36,574 bases of DNA, from contig JAKAPZ010000010.1 in the NCBI GenBank assembly GCA_021822985.1, positions 1 to 36,574 on the forward strand. The letters run 5' to 3'. The translations under genes and the position numbers were made by a program. Under the pieces are notes generated by a model. That model saw only the letters and a program-made list of their open reading frames with translations, was not told where the DNA came from and did not search any database. This document shows positions 1 through 10,702 of this stretch, one piece after another. How positions within the stretch are numbered: the first letter of the stretch is position 1; each line of letters opens with the position of its first letter. This DNA is from Thermoplasmata archaeon (GTDB lineage Archaea; Thermoplasmatota; Thermoplasmata; Thermoplasmatales; Thermoplasmataceae).

Positions 1-426
1 GCCATATTCATCAGTGAAGTGTATGCACGCAAAAGAAATATCAGCCTGATCCCACTTGCATCTTTCCTTATGATTGCAGGGATAATCATACTCTTTGGGG
101 GATTTATCTGGTACATTTCTTTTCAACTTGTATGGATATTTCTTATATGCTATTATACCGGATTTTCCCTTTATGAAATTAGTGCAATTCCTGCCATAAC
201 AAGAAATATAAGAACGGAAAATTATGGTTCAGGCATTGGCATCTTTTTTTCATTTCAGTTTATAGGAAATGGAGCCGGAGCACTGATAGCGGGCTCTGCA
301 GCTGGAATTGGCAATACTCCCGGAGATTTTGCCGTTCCATTTGCAATCGCCCTTGCGCTTTCCATAATTGGATCATTAATTTTATTTTCCCTTGCTGAAA
401 CCGGAAATAACATTCACAACCTTTGA
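1..426 (+). CDS. MFS-type transporter, C-terminal fragment
   Basis: The frame is open from the first base, so the 5' part lies outside the window; about 141 residues are visible. The fragment has three or four hydrophobic helices separated by short basic loops (YARKRN, ITRNIRTEN), a glycine/alanine-rich helix (FIGNGAGALIAGSAAG) and a final helix before a short polar tail. This fits the last helices of a major facilitator superfamily permease in the cytoplasmic membrane; the substrate cannot be read. Its last 45 bases overlap the 3' end of the convergent phosphatase gene. The family call rests on overall pattern only, so another polytopic transporter family is possible. Confidence 0.6.
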   Translation, partial: AIFISEVYARKRNISLIPLASFLMIAGIIILFGGFIWYISFQLVWIFLICYYTGFSLYEISAIPAITRNIRTENYGSGIGIFFSFQFIGNGAGALIAGSAAGIGNTPGDFAVPFAIALALSIIGSLILFSLAETGNNIHNL

Positions 427-984
427 TGAAATTGTTTGGGCCCCCATGGATAGCACCGTATTTTTGGCTGTGTCGATTATTGTAATGCTGCAGTTTTTCA
501 TGAACAGCCCGCCTGCATCCTCTTCTTCTACTCCCAGCATAGTGCATACAAGTGCTTTGATGGGAAGCATATGGGACACGAATATATTGATCCCCGCATA
601 GGAAAATATTGCATCATGCATCCTTTGTGCCTGTGATTCGAAGGATTCTATTTCTCCACCGGGTTTATGGAATTTTGGAACATTTTTAGAACTGGTGTTA
701 TTGAGGTTTCCAAAATAGGTTTCGTGAATCTCATCATTTATGGATATATGTTTCCTGAATCCACCTGCTTTGGCAAGAATTTCCCCTGTCTGAAGTGCCC
801 TTTCCAGAGGACTGCACACAATTTGATCCACAAAAGGCATTATTTCTGACAGTGCCTCTCCAACTGCCTTTGCCTGTTTCCTTCCATTTTCTGTCAGGGG
901 AAATCCCTTATGGTCATGGGAAACCACGTTGATTTTATTTCCCTCACTCTCACCATGCCTGATCAATATTGCTATTCCTGTCAC
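382..984 (-). CDS. Histidine phosphatase (phosphoglycerate mutase-like) family protein
   Basis: 200 residues, GTG start. The phosphohistidine motif RHGESEGN lies at residues 9-16, a conserved SPLERALQTG segment (second Arg pocket) near residue 60, an Asp-Glu-Ile-His-Glu stretch near residue 85, and the second catalytic histidine in VSHMLPIK near residue 140. This is the full set expected of the branch-1 histidine phosphatase fold, a soluble cytosolic phosphomonoesterase. Sequence alone cannot separate a cofactor-independent sugar-phosphate phosphatase from a cobalamin-pathway (CobC-like) or broad-specificity enzyme. It converges on the upstream MFS fragment with a 45-bp antisense overlap and diverges from the YyaL-like gene, leaving a short AT-rich promoter gap at 985-1038. 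Confidence 0.85.
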   Translation of the reverse strand: MTGIAILIRHGESEGNKINVVSHDHKGFPLTENGRKQAKAVGEALSEIMPFVDQIVCSPLERALQTGEILAKAGGFRKHISINDEIHETYFGNLNNTSSKNVPKFHKPGGEIESFESQAQRMHDAIFSYAGINIFVSHMLPIKALVCTMLGVEEEDAGGLFMKNCSITIIDTAKNTVLSMGAQTISSKVVNVISGFSKGK

Positions 985-1038
985 GCTTTTGAATGAATAA
1001 GTAATAATAATATTTTTTCTTCATGGTAAGTGGTTAGA

Positions 1039-3045
1039 ATGGAAGGCAAGTATAATCATCTTAAGGATGAAAAAAGCCCGTATCTTCAGCAGCATGCTTC
1101 AAATCCCGTAGATTGGTATCCCTGGGGAGAGGAAGCTTTCAATCTCGCAAAAACACTCAATAAGCTTGTAATGGTCAGCATCGGATATTCGACCTGCCAC
1201 TGGTGCCATGTGATGGAGAGGGAGAGTTTCAGCAGGGAAAGAATCGGAAAAGTTCTCAACGATAGTTTTGTCTGCATAAAGGTAGACAGGGAAGAAAGGC
1301 CAGATCTGGATGCATTCCTGATTGATTTTTCCATAAAGACAACAGGTTCTGCAGGTTGGCCCCTGAATGTAATAATGACACATGAGAAAAAACCCCTTCT
1401 TGCATTCACATATCTTCCTCCAGAGAGCAGGGGTCAAAATTTGGGGCTATACCAGCTTGCAACGGGCATTGCCGAATCATGGAAAAATGATCCTTCAGAA
1501 CTTCTCAACAGGGCAGAGGAAACATCCTCAAACATCACAAATTTCCTTAAAAATGAGCCTACATATTCCCAGTATATTCCTTCAACCACATATGCACAGC
1601 TTGAAAAAATTTATGATTCTTATTATGGCGGATTCAGCCGCGGAACAAAATTTCCGTCTCCACATAACCTGATGTTCCTTGCTTCATACTATCATTCAAC
1701 CGGGAATGGAAATGCCCTTTCTATGGCAGAGCACACTGCAGGTGCAATGAGAATGGGCGGCATATACGATCATGCTGGTTATGGGATTCACAGGTATGCA
1801 ACAGATACAGGATGGAAAATACCGCATTTTGAGAAAATGTTATACGACCAGGCATCAATGATACTTGCACTCTCTGATCTCTATCTTGTTACAGGGAAAA
1901 ACGAATACCATGAAATGATCAGGGAATTTTTCCATTTTCTCAGGGCAAACATGAAATCTGATTCGGGAGGCTATTACACAGCGATGGATGCAGACAGTGA
2001 GGGTATCGAAGGAAAATATTACACATGGACACAGAGTGAAATAGATGAGATAATCAAAGAAAAAGCTGAAAAATTTTCCAGAATATTCAATATAATGGAT
2101 AGCGGCAACTACTCTGATGAGGCCAGAGGAGAATCTACCGGCAGGAATATCCTTTATTTGGATAATGAGGCATCTTCCGTAGATTCTTTTGTAAAAGATG
2201 GGTTTTTCTGGCTTGACCCTGAAACCCGCAGGGAACTTTCATTGCTTGAAGAAGTCAGGAAGGATCGTATACCGCCACTGACAGACACGAAGGTTTGTTC
2301 AGATCTGAATGGTTTTCTCCTTTTTTCCGTATGCAGTGCATATTCAGCAACTCTTGATCCTGAATTCCTGAAAATAGCCGATGAACTTGCCCGGTATCTC
2401 ATGGGGATCTCTAACAATGGCAATCTTCCACATATCAAATACCATGATGGAAAAATAATAGATGGTTTCTTTTCGGATTATTCCTTTGTTTCTTTGGGAC
2501 TGACAGCCTATTCAGGGCTTATTCCCGACAATTCCATCATTTCACGTGTGAAGGATCTGATGAATACTGCTGCAGAAAAGGCTGAGAAAGATATTTCCGA
2601 AAATAATGCAAAGGGATACGGAATGTTTCTTGGTGCATGGAATTCCCAGGAAGATTCGGCTATGCCTTCGCCTTTTTCAGCATATGAGAGAGTTCAGATA
2701 TATCTTCGGACGCTTGGGATTGAAACTGAATCAGCAAACGTGACTCCCGAAGAGTTTGAGGGAAGCATTGCAAGGTATCCTGCATACTTCACTTTCAGAG
2801 TGCAGAATCAGATTCTCAGGGATCACATATATCTAATAAAGAAAAATGGACTGACTGCTGAAGAAAGTGAAAATGTATTGAAAATGCTGAGAGAAAAGGG
2901 TATTGTCGATCAGATACTGTTTTCCAATGCCGGTTCCAATGGCGAAAACTATTCCCTGTGCACAGGAAGCGCATGTGTGCTTGAAAATTCCCCAATTGAA
3001 AAAATTTTAGGGTATATCTGGGATAGGCATAATAAGGGAGATTAG
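1039..3045 (+). CDS. Thioredoxin-domain protein of the YyaL/DUF255 (SPATA20-like) family
   Basis: About 668 residues. The N-terminus shows the family signature ([23 protein letters not shown]) followed by a thioredoxin-like active site [14 protein letters not shown] with a CxxC pair near residues 53-56. The remainder resembles an (alpha/alpha)6-barrel glycosidase-like domain ([35 protein letters not shown]). Length matches the family (about 650-700). The physiological role of these widely conserved proteins is not established. I chose the ATG at 1039; an in-frame GTG at 1030 would add three residues. A TATA-like tract lies about 25-30 bp upstream, suggesting a leaderless or short-leader transcript. 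The gene ends in TAG and overlaps the convergent aminopeptidase gene by 4 bp. Confidence 0.92.
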   Translation: MEGKYNHLKDEKSPYLQQHASNPVDWYPWGEEAFNLAKTLNKLVMVSIGYSTCHWCHVMERESFSRERIGKVLNDSFVCIKVDREERPDLDAFLIDFSIKTTGSAGWPLNVIMTHEKKPLLAFTYLPPESRGQNLGLYQLATGIAESWKNDPSELLNRAEETSSNITNFLKNEPTYSQYIPSTTYAQLEKIYDSYYGGFSRGTKFPSPHNLMFLASYYHSTGNGNALSMAEHTAGAMRMGGIYDHAGYGIHRYATDTGWKIPHFEKMLYDQASMILALSDLYLVTGKNEYHEMIREFFHFLRANMKSDSGGYYTAMDADSEGIEGKYYTWTQSEIDEIIKEKAEKFSRIFNIMDSGNYSDEARGESTGRNILYLDNEASSVDSFVKDGFFWLDPETRRELSLLEEVRKDRIPPLTDTKVCSDLNGFLLFSVCSAYSATLDPEFLKIADELARYLMGISNNGNLPHIKYHDGKIIDGFFSDYSFVSLGLTAYSGLIPDNSIISRVKDLMNTAAEKAEKDISENNAKGYGMFLGAWNSQEDSAMPSPFSAYERVQIYLRTLGIETESANVTPEEFEGSIARYPAYFTFRVQNQILRDHIYLIKKNGLTAEESENVLKMLREKGIVDQILFSNAGSNGENYSLCTGSACVLENSPIEKILGYIWDRHNKGD

Positions 3046-5429
3046 TTAATTCTCTTACTTATGGCCGTATATATCCCCATTGTTTCTTTTGCCCTTTCGA
3101 TTCCATTTACAATATCATCGTCACTGATGCTTTCCAGCATGTTTAAAGTGGAAAGGTCTCCATTAAGTGACAGGTATGGAAGAGAATCTTCTATGAATGC
3201 AGATGTGTATCTGGAACCTGAATAGAACTTTCTCAGGTTCTGAACCAGATCCTTCATGTTATTTGCGAGGAACTTTCTTGCAGACACATTGTGTGAGCAT
3301 GCAGTGTAGAACCTGATCGCATTTTGCTTTTTTATTTCACCCTTTTCTATGGCATTTAAAACATTATTAAGCAGTTCTTCTTCCTGAGTCCACCCAAGCG
3401 CAGTTATGATTTTAAGCCTATCCTCCTCTGCTGTGGCTTCATTGTACACCTTCATCATTTCGTTGAAGTTTCTTTCAGTCTTGCCATGTGAAGATGCATA
3501 TGCAACCGCATAGGCAAGTTTCATGTCTGGATCGAGAGATGAGAAATGCGCAAAATGATGCGATATTTTATGGGCATATGATCTGTCTATGACTGTACGG
3601 GCAAGAGCTACTGAACCCCTCGCAATGCTAACTTCAGAGGCCTCTTCTGCCAGACGTTCCCCAAGGTTCTTTGAGGCCCTTTCAAGGTATGAAACTGCAA
3701 ATGCATTGAATTTTTTTGCTTCCGGCTTTATGTAGTGAATTTTCAGAATCTGGGAAGATATCTCCCTCAGCACCATCGGTTCTGTATCATTTTTGAAAGT
3801 TTCCAGCACTTTCATATATTCCTCAAAATCGATCAACGAACCGGAAAGGAATGAATAGTAATCATTGAGAATTCCCCATTTTTCATACATGTCCATGCCT
3901 GATGTTTTTGACAGCACTTCGTTGAGTAATTCCCCTCTATACATAACCCTGTAAAATCCTGATGCCGTTCTGTTAAGTGTTATAATGGAAGTTGAATCAT
4001 ATTTTACAGAATCGGACTCCATCAGGAAAACATCATTCTTATTTTCTGCCTTAATACTGATTGGAACTGGCCACACATCCTTATCCAGCCCGCTCAGTTT
4101 GAACCTAAACTGCTCCAATTTGAGAGATCCTGATTCCTTAGTGGCAATTATTACGGGATAGCCGGGTTTTTCGATCCAGCTGGACATGATTTTTGAAACA
4201 GGAACTTTTGACTCTGTCTCAAGGGCATTCCACAATTCTGATCCCTTTGCATTCTTGTACATGTTATTGTTGAGGTATTTTCTCAACCCCTTTTTGAAAT
4301 TTGCTTCTCCAAGGTATGTTTCGATCATACGCAATATGGCAGCTCCCTTTCCATAGCTTATGTTATCGAAAATCTGGGAAATCTGTTCGGGATTGTCTAC
4401 ATTCACATCTATGGGGTGCGTATTTATTAGCGAATCGTTGAACAGGGCCAATCCGGTTCTGGTGAACTGATCCACCACAGGATTCCACTCGGGATATATT
4501 TTCTCAATCATTTTGTATGAAAGGAAAGTTGCAAAACTTTCATTGAGCCACAGATCATTCCACCATTCCATTGTGACAAGATTTCCAAACCACTGATGCA
4601 CAAGTTCGTGTGCAATGACCTCAGCTATTGCCTTATAGTTTGCTGAACTGGTTGTATCATCTATGCTCAGATAGTAATCCCTGAAGGTTATGGCCCCCCA
4701 GTTCTCCATTGCACCTGAAGAAAATTCAGGAACATATATCAGGTGAAGTTTGTTCAAAGGGTACAAAATTTCAAAATAACCCTGAAGCAGTGAAAGTGTT
4801 TTCGATGCAATATTCAATGGAAAATCAGATTCGGTAAGATATCCTTCAGGGGCAGATAGTATTATTTCGACACTGTCCGATTTTTTTGAACGAGATTTAA
4901 TTTTTCCTATACCGAGGTAAACCAGGTATGTGGACATTATAGGAGTCATCTCAAATGTTACAATTTTGCGATTTCCATCCTTTTCAATATTGTCAACGTG
5001 AGTGTTTGAAATGGCTTCGAGATTGCTGTCTATTTTTACAGATATCAAAAATCTTGCCTTGGCATTTGGCCTGTCAATACAGGGAAACATCCTCCTTGCA
5101 CCTGTTGATTCGAACTGCGTGGTAAACATCTCTCCCCCCTTGTACGAAGCCGTGTAAAAACCTGTCAGGAGTTTGGAAATTGATCCTGAGAAAGAAATTT
5201 CCGCTTTAAATTCACCCTCTGGCAATTTGAATTTCAGAATATTTGTTTCTTTATTCAACTGGAAGTCTGTTTTCATTCCGTTAACATTGACATTGTTTAT
5301 ATCAAGATCAACTGAATCAAGTTCTATTGGTGTGCCATCCCATTTGCCTGTTATATTCTCAATTACTTTAAATTTATGTTCTTTTGTATCTACATCAATA
5401 AATAATTTATAAATATCAACTGTTTGCAT
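3042..5429 (-). CDS. M1 family zinc aminopeptidase, tricorn protease interacting factor F2/F3-like
   Basis: 795 residues, close to the 780-785 of Thermoplasma factors F2/F3. The exopeptidase motif GAMEN is at residues 239-243, the zinc site HELVHQW at 274-280 with the third ligand Glu in LNESFA near 297, and the transition-state tyrosine probably in [11 protein letters not shown] near 368. In Thermoplasma these enzymes trim peptides released by proteasome and tricorn to free amino acids, so this is a cytosolic peptidase of protein turnover. F2 and F3 differ in N-terminal residue preference and cannot be separated here. It starts with ATG and has no operon partner on its strand; the next gene, an acyl-CoA synthetase, is 84 bp upstream. 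Confidence 0.93.
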   Translation of the reverse strand: MQTVDIYKLFIDVDTKEHKFKVIENITGKWDGTPIELDSVDLDINNVNVNGMKTDFQLNKETNILKFKLPEGEFKAEISFSGSISKLLTGFYTASYKGGEMFTTQFESTGARRMFPCIDRPNAKARFLISVKIDSNLEAISNTHVDNIEKDGNRKIVTFEMTPIMSTYLVYLGIGKIKSRSKKSDSVEIILSAPEGYLTESDFPLNIASKTLSLLQGYFEILYPLNKLHLIYVPEFSSGAMENWGAITFRDYYLSIDDTTSSANYKAIAEVIAHELVHQWFGNLVTMEWWNDLWLNESFATFLSYKMIEKIYPEWNPVVDQFTRTGLALFNDSLINTHPIDVNVDNPEQISQIFDNISYGKGAAILRMIETYLGEANFKKGLRKYLNNNMYKNAKGSELWNALETESKVPVSKIMSSWIEKPGYPVIIATKESGSLKLEQFRFKLSGLDKDVWPVPISIKAENKNDVFLMESDSVKYDSTSIITLNRTASGFYRVMYRGELLNEVLSKTSGMDMYEKWGILNDYYSFLSGSLIDFEEYMKVLETFKNDTEPMVLREISSQILKIHYIKPEAKKFNAFAVSYLERASKNLGERLAEEASEVSIARGSVALARTVIDRSYAHKISHHFAHFSSLDPDMKLAYAVAYASSHGKTERNFNEMMKVYNEATAEEDRLKIITALGWTQEEELLNNVLNAIEKGEIKKQNAIRFYTACSHNVSARKFLANNMKDLVQNLRKFYSGSRYTSAFIEDSLPYLSLNGDLSTLNMLESISDDDIVNGIERAKETMGIYTAISKRIN

Positions 5430-5513
5430 CGATTGTGTAATTGAACAACCGTAAAATAGTTTTTCTTACTGGAAAATTTATCATGATTGGATGCGCATTG
5501 CACAAAATTAATT

Positions 5514-7190
5514 TTATTTAAGAAGCAACTTAAGGTCTTTTTTCAGGATCTTCCCCAGTGGGTTCTTTGGAAGGTATTTAACAAAATAAACCGTGGTAGG
5601 AACCTTATAATCAGCAAGATATTTGTGGCAGAACTCTGTCAGTTCCTCCTGTGTCAGAACCTTATCATTTTTAACAACGACGAAAGCTATAACCTTCTCC
5701 CCTGCATTCTCATCTTGAACGCCGACAACTGCACATTCACTGACCTTTGTGTTCATCATAATCACTTTTTCTACTTCAGTGCTGTACACATTATATCCTG
5801 ATACCAGGATCATATCTTTCTTTCTGTCAACAATATATAAATAACCTTCATTATCCATTTTTCCGATATCACCGGTATATAACCAGTCGCCTTTGAGTAC
5901 CGGTTCGACTATTCCGTCATTGAGATATTCCCGTATAATCTGGGGGCCATTCACAGCAATTTCCCCTTTTTCCCCAATGGGAAGATCTGTTTTTCTTGTT
6001 TTCAGGTCAACTATCCTTATTTTTGTGTTCGGAAGAGGCATCCCAACGGATCCGTGCCTGTTCATTGTTTCGTCCATTGGCGATAACGATACGGAAGGTG
6101 ATGCTTCAGTAAGGCCATAAGCTTCATATATTTCCACTCCGAATATTGCCCTGAAAGCTTCCCTCGTATTATCTTGAAGCCCTGATGCACCGGACATCAC
6201 TATAAAGGTTCCACCGGGCGTAACTTTCCTGCCGGAAGCAACAGAAATAAGAGAATTAAGCAGTGCAGGAATTGCAGGATATACAACATTGTCATTTTTT
6301 TCAATAATCCTCATTACGCCCTCATTGTCCATAGGGTCCATTATAATATTGACCTTTGCGCCAAGAAAAATTGGAAGAATGATGGAAGTTGTCAAACCAT
6401 ATACATGAAAGAAAGGCACTACGGATATGAATGTAAGATCTGTTCTTGCCAGATTGCTTGACCATTCATCCAGTATGTACACATTTGAAATAATATTATA
6501 GTGAGAAATAAGTGCCGCCCTTGGCCTCCCTGTCGTGCCCCCGGTGTATTGTATGAAAGCACGATCTTTCCTGGAATCAAATTTTTCCTCCGGAACTGGG
6601 GGCATTCCCTCACCGAGCTTCTCGAATGGAATAATATTCCTGTCAACAGGTGAATGCTCCTTCTCAACCAAATTCCTGATTATAGGGATAGAACTAAGGG
6701 GAATCTTTGAAACACTCGAATCGTTTATTATGACAACCCTGTCAATGGCGACCGGAAAAAGATTTGCAATTTTCGGAAAAAAGTAAATATGCGTAAATAC
6801 AGTCCTAAGTTTTGTGGCCTGTACCACAGACTGGATTTCATTAAATGTGTAAAGAGGATTGATATTCACGGGTACGATTCCGAGTTTTGTGCATGCAATG
6901 AGTAGATAAACATATTCTGGCATGTTTGGAATAATCACACCAATCATGTCGCCTTTTTTCAGCCCCATTCCATGAAGGCCTGACGACAGAGTTTCGACTT
7001 TTTCATTAAGTTCAGAAAAAGTTATTTTATTGTTTTGAAAATGAATGGCATCTCTGTCCCCGTATTTTTTAACTGATTCCTTGAACATAGAATAGACTGA
7101 AATATCCGGAATGTCAATTTTTCTTCTTGCATGTCCGGGATAGTTTTTTTCAAGAATCACTTCAATCTGTTCAACGGAATTCTGTATCAT
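5514..7190 (-). CDS. Long-chain acyl-CoA synthetase (AMP-forming), copy 1
   Basis: 558 residues from the ATG at 7190, chosen because GGAGAT lies 7 bases before it; an in-frame TTG at 7205 would add five residues. ANL-superfamily motifs are complete: P-loop YTGGTTGRPRAALISHYN (with Arg and Ala where most members have Lys and Gly), YEAYGLTEASP, YTGDIGKMDNEGYLYIVDRKKD, hinge SGYNVYSTEVE, and the C-terminal catalytic lysine in NPLGKILKK. The reaction is ATP-dependent thioesterification of a carboxylic acid to CoA; acyl specificity is not readable, and beta-oxidation or lipid-related roles are possible. It is a paralogue of the synthetase at 9005-10693, both with the N-terminal signature NYPxHARRKIDIPxIS. 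A flippase gene lies between them. Confidence 0.9.
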   Translation of the reverse strand: MIQNSVEQIEVILEKNYPGHARRKIDIPDISVYSMFKESVKKYGDRDAIHFQNNKITFSELNEKVETLSSGLHGMGLKKGDMIGVIIPNMPEYVYLLIACTKLGIVPVNINPLYTFNEIQSVVQATKLRTVFTHIYFFPKIANLFPVAIDRVVIINDSSVSKIPLSSIPIIRNLVEKEHSPVDRNIIPFEKLGEGMPPVPEEKFDSRKDRAFIQYTGGTTGRPRAALISHYNIISNVYILDEWSSNLARTDLTFISVVPFFHVYGLTTSIILPIFLGAKVNIIMDPMDNEGVMRIIEKNDNVVYPAIPALLNSLISVASGRKVTPGGTFIVMSGASGLQDNTREAFRAIFGVEIYEAYGLTEASPSVSLSPMDETMNRHGSVGMPLPNTKIRIVDLKTRKTDLPIGEKGEIAVNGPQIIREYLNDGIVEPVLKGDWLYTGDIGKMDNEGYLYIVDRKKDMILVSGYNVYSTEVEKVIMMNTKVSECAVVGVQDENAGEKVIAFVVVKNDKVLTQEELTEFCHKYLADYKVPTTVYFVKYLPKNPLGKILKKDLKLLLK

Positions 7191-7302
7191 ATGCTGTATC
7201 TCCAAATACCCGATATCTTTCGAATTTAATATATTATACTTTTGTATTTAAACTTATTTGCAAAGTGTATACAATTTAACAATAGATTAATTTAAAGCAA
7301 TT

Positions 7303-8865
7303 TCACTCTTCAGAAAATTTCATGAATTCTTCATTAGTTTCAAGATCCTCTTCCCTGAATCTTTTCCTTATATTTCCCGGTATAAAGTTTTCTGCAATTC
7401 TGAAAATATCCCCAATAGAAGTCTCTTTAATCAGGATTGCCACAATAGTGTATATCATGATTGATACAACCGTGATTGCGCCAAGTGTCAATATGTCCCT
7501 TGGGGCAGCAATAGTTTCAATGAATAAAATAAATAGCGCCTGTGTGCCTGCAGGAATTGCCTGTTTTAATATACTGATATTCAACGGTATCCTTTCCATC
7601 CTGGACACGATAATTCTGTATATTACGAATGATGCGATCCCAGATATCAGCATTGCATAAGCAGCCCCAAATGGGCCCATGGAATATCTGCCTGTTCCAA
7701 GGAATTCCGGTGGAACAAGAATAAACATGAGGATAATATTGAAAACAATAAGCATAGTATCAACTCCTGCGACAAGCTTAGTCTTTTTTCTGCTAATGAT
7801 TGCTGAGTTGTAAGGAGAATTGATTGCGCTAAAATAAGCCCTCCATGCAAGAAGGGAAAGCATAATGTTATAAGCCATATAATTCGCAGTAAAAATATTC
7901 ATCACATCAACTGCGAGAAGAGATAATGGCACTACAAGAGGAAGCGTGTAGAGAGATATGAGCCTCTCAAATTCATGTATAGATTCGTTGTGTTTTTCCT
8001 TTCCTGACGTTTTCTGATACTTTATCAGTAGGGGCATGAAGAACATGGATAAGGATGTGGAAAGTGTGGTAATGAGTGCTGCTATGGTTTGTGAAGTATA
8101 GAATGCGCCTGTTGCTGTTGCATGCCAGTAGAATTGGATTATTACCTTGTCTATATTTCCATTTATTGTTCCCACTGAAAGGGCAAATATCAGCGGAAGT
8201 GCAATTTTTGTGTAATTGTTGAGCATTTTTTTGGTAGGCCTGCCTATTTTCCAGGGTCTGCCAAGCAATATTGAAACCACAAAAAACAACGTGTATGACA
8301 CACTGTAAACCAGTGCCAGATATAGTGCATCAACATATCCATACAGTGTAGGATTACTTCCGATTACAAGGGCCATCACGATGAACACGGAATTCCTGAA
8401 TATCGCTTCAATCAGGGGAGGGATAGAATTCCTCACTGACTTCAGTGTCGCTACATAATAGGCAGAACTGAATGCAGTCATATTCTTGAAAAAGAAGTAT
8501 GGTATCAGTGCTATGATAACCCAGAACTCCACTGGTGACTGGAAACCCTTGTGGAGAACCTCAGTCCATATGGCCAGCGATATGATCACTATAATCGTAA
8601 ATACGAATCCCATCACAAGTTTGATTGAGAGGTACGTGCCATTGCATTCATCAATGTTCTCACCATGCGTTATGTTTATTGTGTGGGCAGTGGAATAACC
8701 AAGATCACCAATTATTGTGAATATACCCACGAAACCCATACCAAAGGCAAGAAATCCCCAGCTTGTTGTTCCTATATACTTGATGATGAAAAACATCCCA
8801 GCCATGCCAAAGACAGCACTTAGAATGTTCTGGATTATTACCACAGGCGATCTCTGGGCAAACAC
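7303..8865 (-). CDS. Polytopic membrane flippase (MATE/MOP-like, Wzx-type)
   Basis: 520 residues with about 12-14 hydrophobic helices throughout and a charged cytosolic tail (RKRFREEDLETNEEFMKFSEE, C-terminal). The N-terminus reads SPVVIIQNILSAVFGMAGMFFIIKYIG followed by WGFLAFGMGFVGIFTIIGDLGYSTAHT, the first-helix pattern of polysaccharide-biosynthesis/oligosaccharide flippases of the MOP superfamily. Such proteins move lipid-linked glycans or other lipids across the membrane; in a wall-less archaeon S-layer or glycolipid glycans would be the likely cargo, which is inference. The start is a GTG at 8865. No glycosyltransferase lies nearby; the neighbours are two acyl-CoA synthetases on the same strand, separated by about 110-140 bp, so co-transcription is uncertain. 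Confidence 0.75.
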   Translation of the reverse strand: MFAQRSPVVIIQNILSAVFGMAGMFFIIKYIGTTSWGFLAFGMGFVGIFTIIGDLGYSTAHTINITHGENIDECNGTYLSIKLVMGFVFTIIVIISLAIWTEVLHKGFQSPVEFWVIIALIPYFFFKNMTAFSSAYYVATLKSVRNSIPPLIEAIFRNSVFIVMALVIGSNPTLYGYVDALYLALVYSVSYTLFFVVSILLGRPWKIGRPTKKMLNNYTKIALPLIFALSVGTINGNIDKVIIQFYWHATATGAFYTSQTIAALITTLSTSLSMFFMPLLIKYQKTSGKEKHNESIHEFERLISLYTLPLVVPLSLLAVDVMNIFTANYMAYNIMLSLLAWRAYFSAINSPYNSAIISRKKTKLVAGVDTMLIVFNIILMFILVPPEFLGTGRYSMGPFGAAYAMLISGIASFVIYRIIVSRMERIPLNISILKQAIPAGTQALFILFIETIAAPRDILTLGAITVVSIMIYTIVAILIKETSIGDIFRIAENFIPGNIRKRFREEDLETNEEFMKFSEE

Positions 8866-8955
8866 TTCCCGGTAATGTAAATTTCCGTTTTAAAGTTAAC
8901 TAATGATCTGCAGTTTCCACAACATATTATTATGTGTTAATTTTTTTACAATTTT

Positions 8956-9048
8956 ATGAGTAAGAAAGCCATCGAACTTGCGATGGAGAGTATACCGGTT
9001 ATTTTCATTTATGCGTGTCAAGGTACCATTTTTTTAATTCTGTTTTAA
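8956..9048 (+). pseudogene. Short reading frame beginning MSKKAIELAMES, probably a gene-start remnant
   Basis: ATG at 8956 opens a 30-codon frame starting MSKKAIELAMESIPV and running into the 3' end of the convergent acyl-CoA synthetase. The first 14 codons closely match a second copy on the minus strand at 32957-32910 (MSKKSTELAMEGM), and both copies are followed by a GGTACC hexamer. The differences between copies are mainly third-position or conservative, which suggests that both derive from one real coding start. I do not recognise the parent gene. It may be a dead 5' end left by recombination. Confidence 0.35.
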
Positions 9049-10693
9049 GGACTTTTCCAAGCGGATTCTTTGGGAGATGATCAGAAATAATTATGTCACT
9101 GGGTACTTTTAAAATATACATATTATTCCTGCAATATTCAAGAATCTCCTCTTTGCTCAAAGTTTTATTGTTCCTGACTTCAACAAATGCCACAACGGAT
9201 TCACCAGTTATGGAATCTGGTACTCCTATGACGGCACAATTCTCGACCTTGGGGTTTGATCTTATTATCTTCTCGATCTCCAGTGGATATACCCCTACTC
9301 CCTTGACCTTTATCATATCTTTTTTTCTGCCCATTATATAGATATACCCATTTTCATCCACCCTGCCTAAATCCCCCGTATGAAGCCACCCATCTTTAGC
9401 GACCAGCTGCTTTGAAGCATTGTTCAGAAATCCTTCTATGACCTGGGGGCCCTTCACAAGCAATTCTCCTGTTTCACCAAGTGGCATATCGACAGTTCCT
9501 GTTTTGAGATCTACAATTCTGACAGATGTATTTGGAAGGGGAAGACCGACGGAATTGGGTCGTTCCATATCCTCATTATCAGGGCACATAGCAACTACTG
9601 GAGAGGCTTCAGTGAGACCATATCCCTGGCAGAGTTTGATTCCAAATCTGTTTACAAAATTTGCACGCAGGGATGCAGGCAATGTGGAAGATGTACTGAT
9701 TATTCTTACTGTCCCGCGCGGGGTTATTTTTTTGATGTGGTAGTCTTCCACCATTCCATTGAATTTTGAAGGCAGATCCGGATAGAATACATTCGGATAT
9801 TTTTCAATGATCTTTACTATCTGTTCAAGATCAAGACGATCTGAAAGTATTTGTATTTTACCCCCTATCAGAAGAGGCAAAAGAATGTTCACTGTGATTC
9901 CAAAAACGTGAAAAAAAGGGGGTGTTGCGATGAATAAAATATCGTTCCTGTCTATATTCTTTGTCCATTCATTCAACTCGTAAACATTAGCTATGAGGTT
10001 ATAGTGTGAAATCAGGGCAGGTTTTGGTTCACCTGTTATTCCACCGGTGAAATGAATCGTAGCAATATCCAATTTTGGATCTATCAATTCTTCTTTTACA
10101 GGGGGAAGATTTTTCCCAACATCGATCATGAATAAAATATTTTTATCCCTTGGAAGTTCTTCCTGGAATAATACATTCTTAAGACCCGGAATTGAACTTA
10201 AGGGGTTTTTAATATGGATTTCAGTTCTGACAACAATAATTTTTTCAAGTGTAGTGGGGAATAAAGCGATCACCTTTGTGATGAACTCTGCAAAGACGAA
10301 TATGATTTTTGACTTCGCAACTTCAATGGAATTTTTTATTTCATTGAATGTATACATAGGATTGATGTTTATTATGGTCACACCAATTTTGGCTGAAGCA
10401 AGCAATATATAGATATACTGAGGACAGTTGGGAAGCAATACAACAATACGATCCCCTTTCTTCAATCCCATGGAAGAGAGGCCGGATGCTATTCTTTCGA
10501 CTTCATTGTTCAGCTCGGAATATGTCTTCACCATATTCTCAAATCCTATGGCCTCTCTTGAACCGTATTTTTTTACCGATTCCTTAAACATCTGGTAGAT
10601 TGAAATTTCAGGAATATCTATTTTTCTTCTTGCATGTGCAGGATAGTTTTTTTCCCATAAAATTTCCAACCTCTCCTGTGTGTTATTATACAT
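9005..10693 (-). CDS. Long-chain acyl-CoA synthetase (AMP-forming), copy 2
   Basis: 562 residues from the ATG at 10693, supported by GGTGA six bases upstream; a GTG at 10702 is the alternative. It aligns end to end with copy 1 but differs at key places: the P-loop is FTGGITGEPKPALISHYN, with Ile replacing the usual central Thr; the adenine-site segment is CQGYGLTEASP; and the hinge is KGVGVYPLEIE. The C-terminal catalytic lysine is kept in NPLGKVLKTELKK. The enzyme is probably active with a different acyl range, but the Thr-to-Ile change in the phosphate-binding loop may lower ATP use. Its 3' end overlaps a small opposite-strand remnant at 8956-9048. Confidence 0.88.
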   Translation of the reverse strand: MYNNTQERLEILWEKNYPAHARRKIDIPEISIYQMFKESVKKYGSREAIGFENMVKTYSELNNEVERIASGLSSMGLKKGDRIVVLLPNCPQYIYILLASAKIGVTIININPMYTFNEIKNSIEVAKSKIIFVFAEFITKVIALFPTTLEKIIVVRTEIHIKNPLSSIPGLKNVLFQEELPRDKNILFMIDVGKNLPPVKEELIDPKLDIATIHFTGGITGEPKPALISHYNLIANVYELNEWTKNIDRNDILFIATPPFFHVFGITVNILLPLLIGGKIQILSDRLDLEQIVKIIEKYPNVFYPDLPSKFNGMVEDYHIKKITPRGTVRIISTSSTLPASLRANFVNRFGIKLCQGYGLTEASPVVAMCPDNEDMERPNSVGLPLPNTSVRIVDLKTGTVDMPLGETGELLVKGPQVIEGFLNNASKQLVAKDGWLHTGDLGRVDENGYIYIMGRKKDMIKVKGVGVYPLEIEKIIRSNPKVENCAVIGVPDSITGESVVAFVEVRNNKTLSKEEILEYCRNNMYILKVPSDIIISDHLPKNPLGKVLKTELKKWYLDTHK

Positions 10694-10702
10694 GCAGTTC
10701 AC

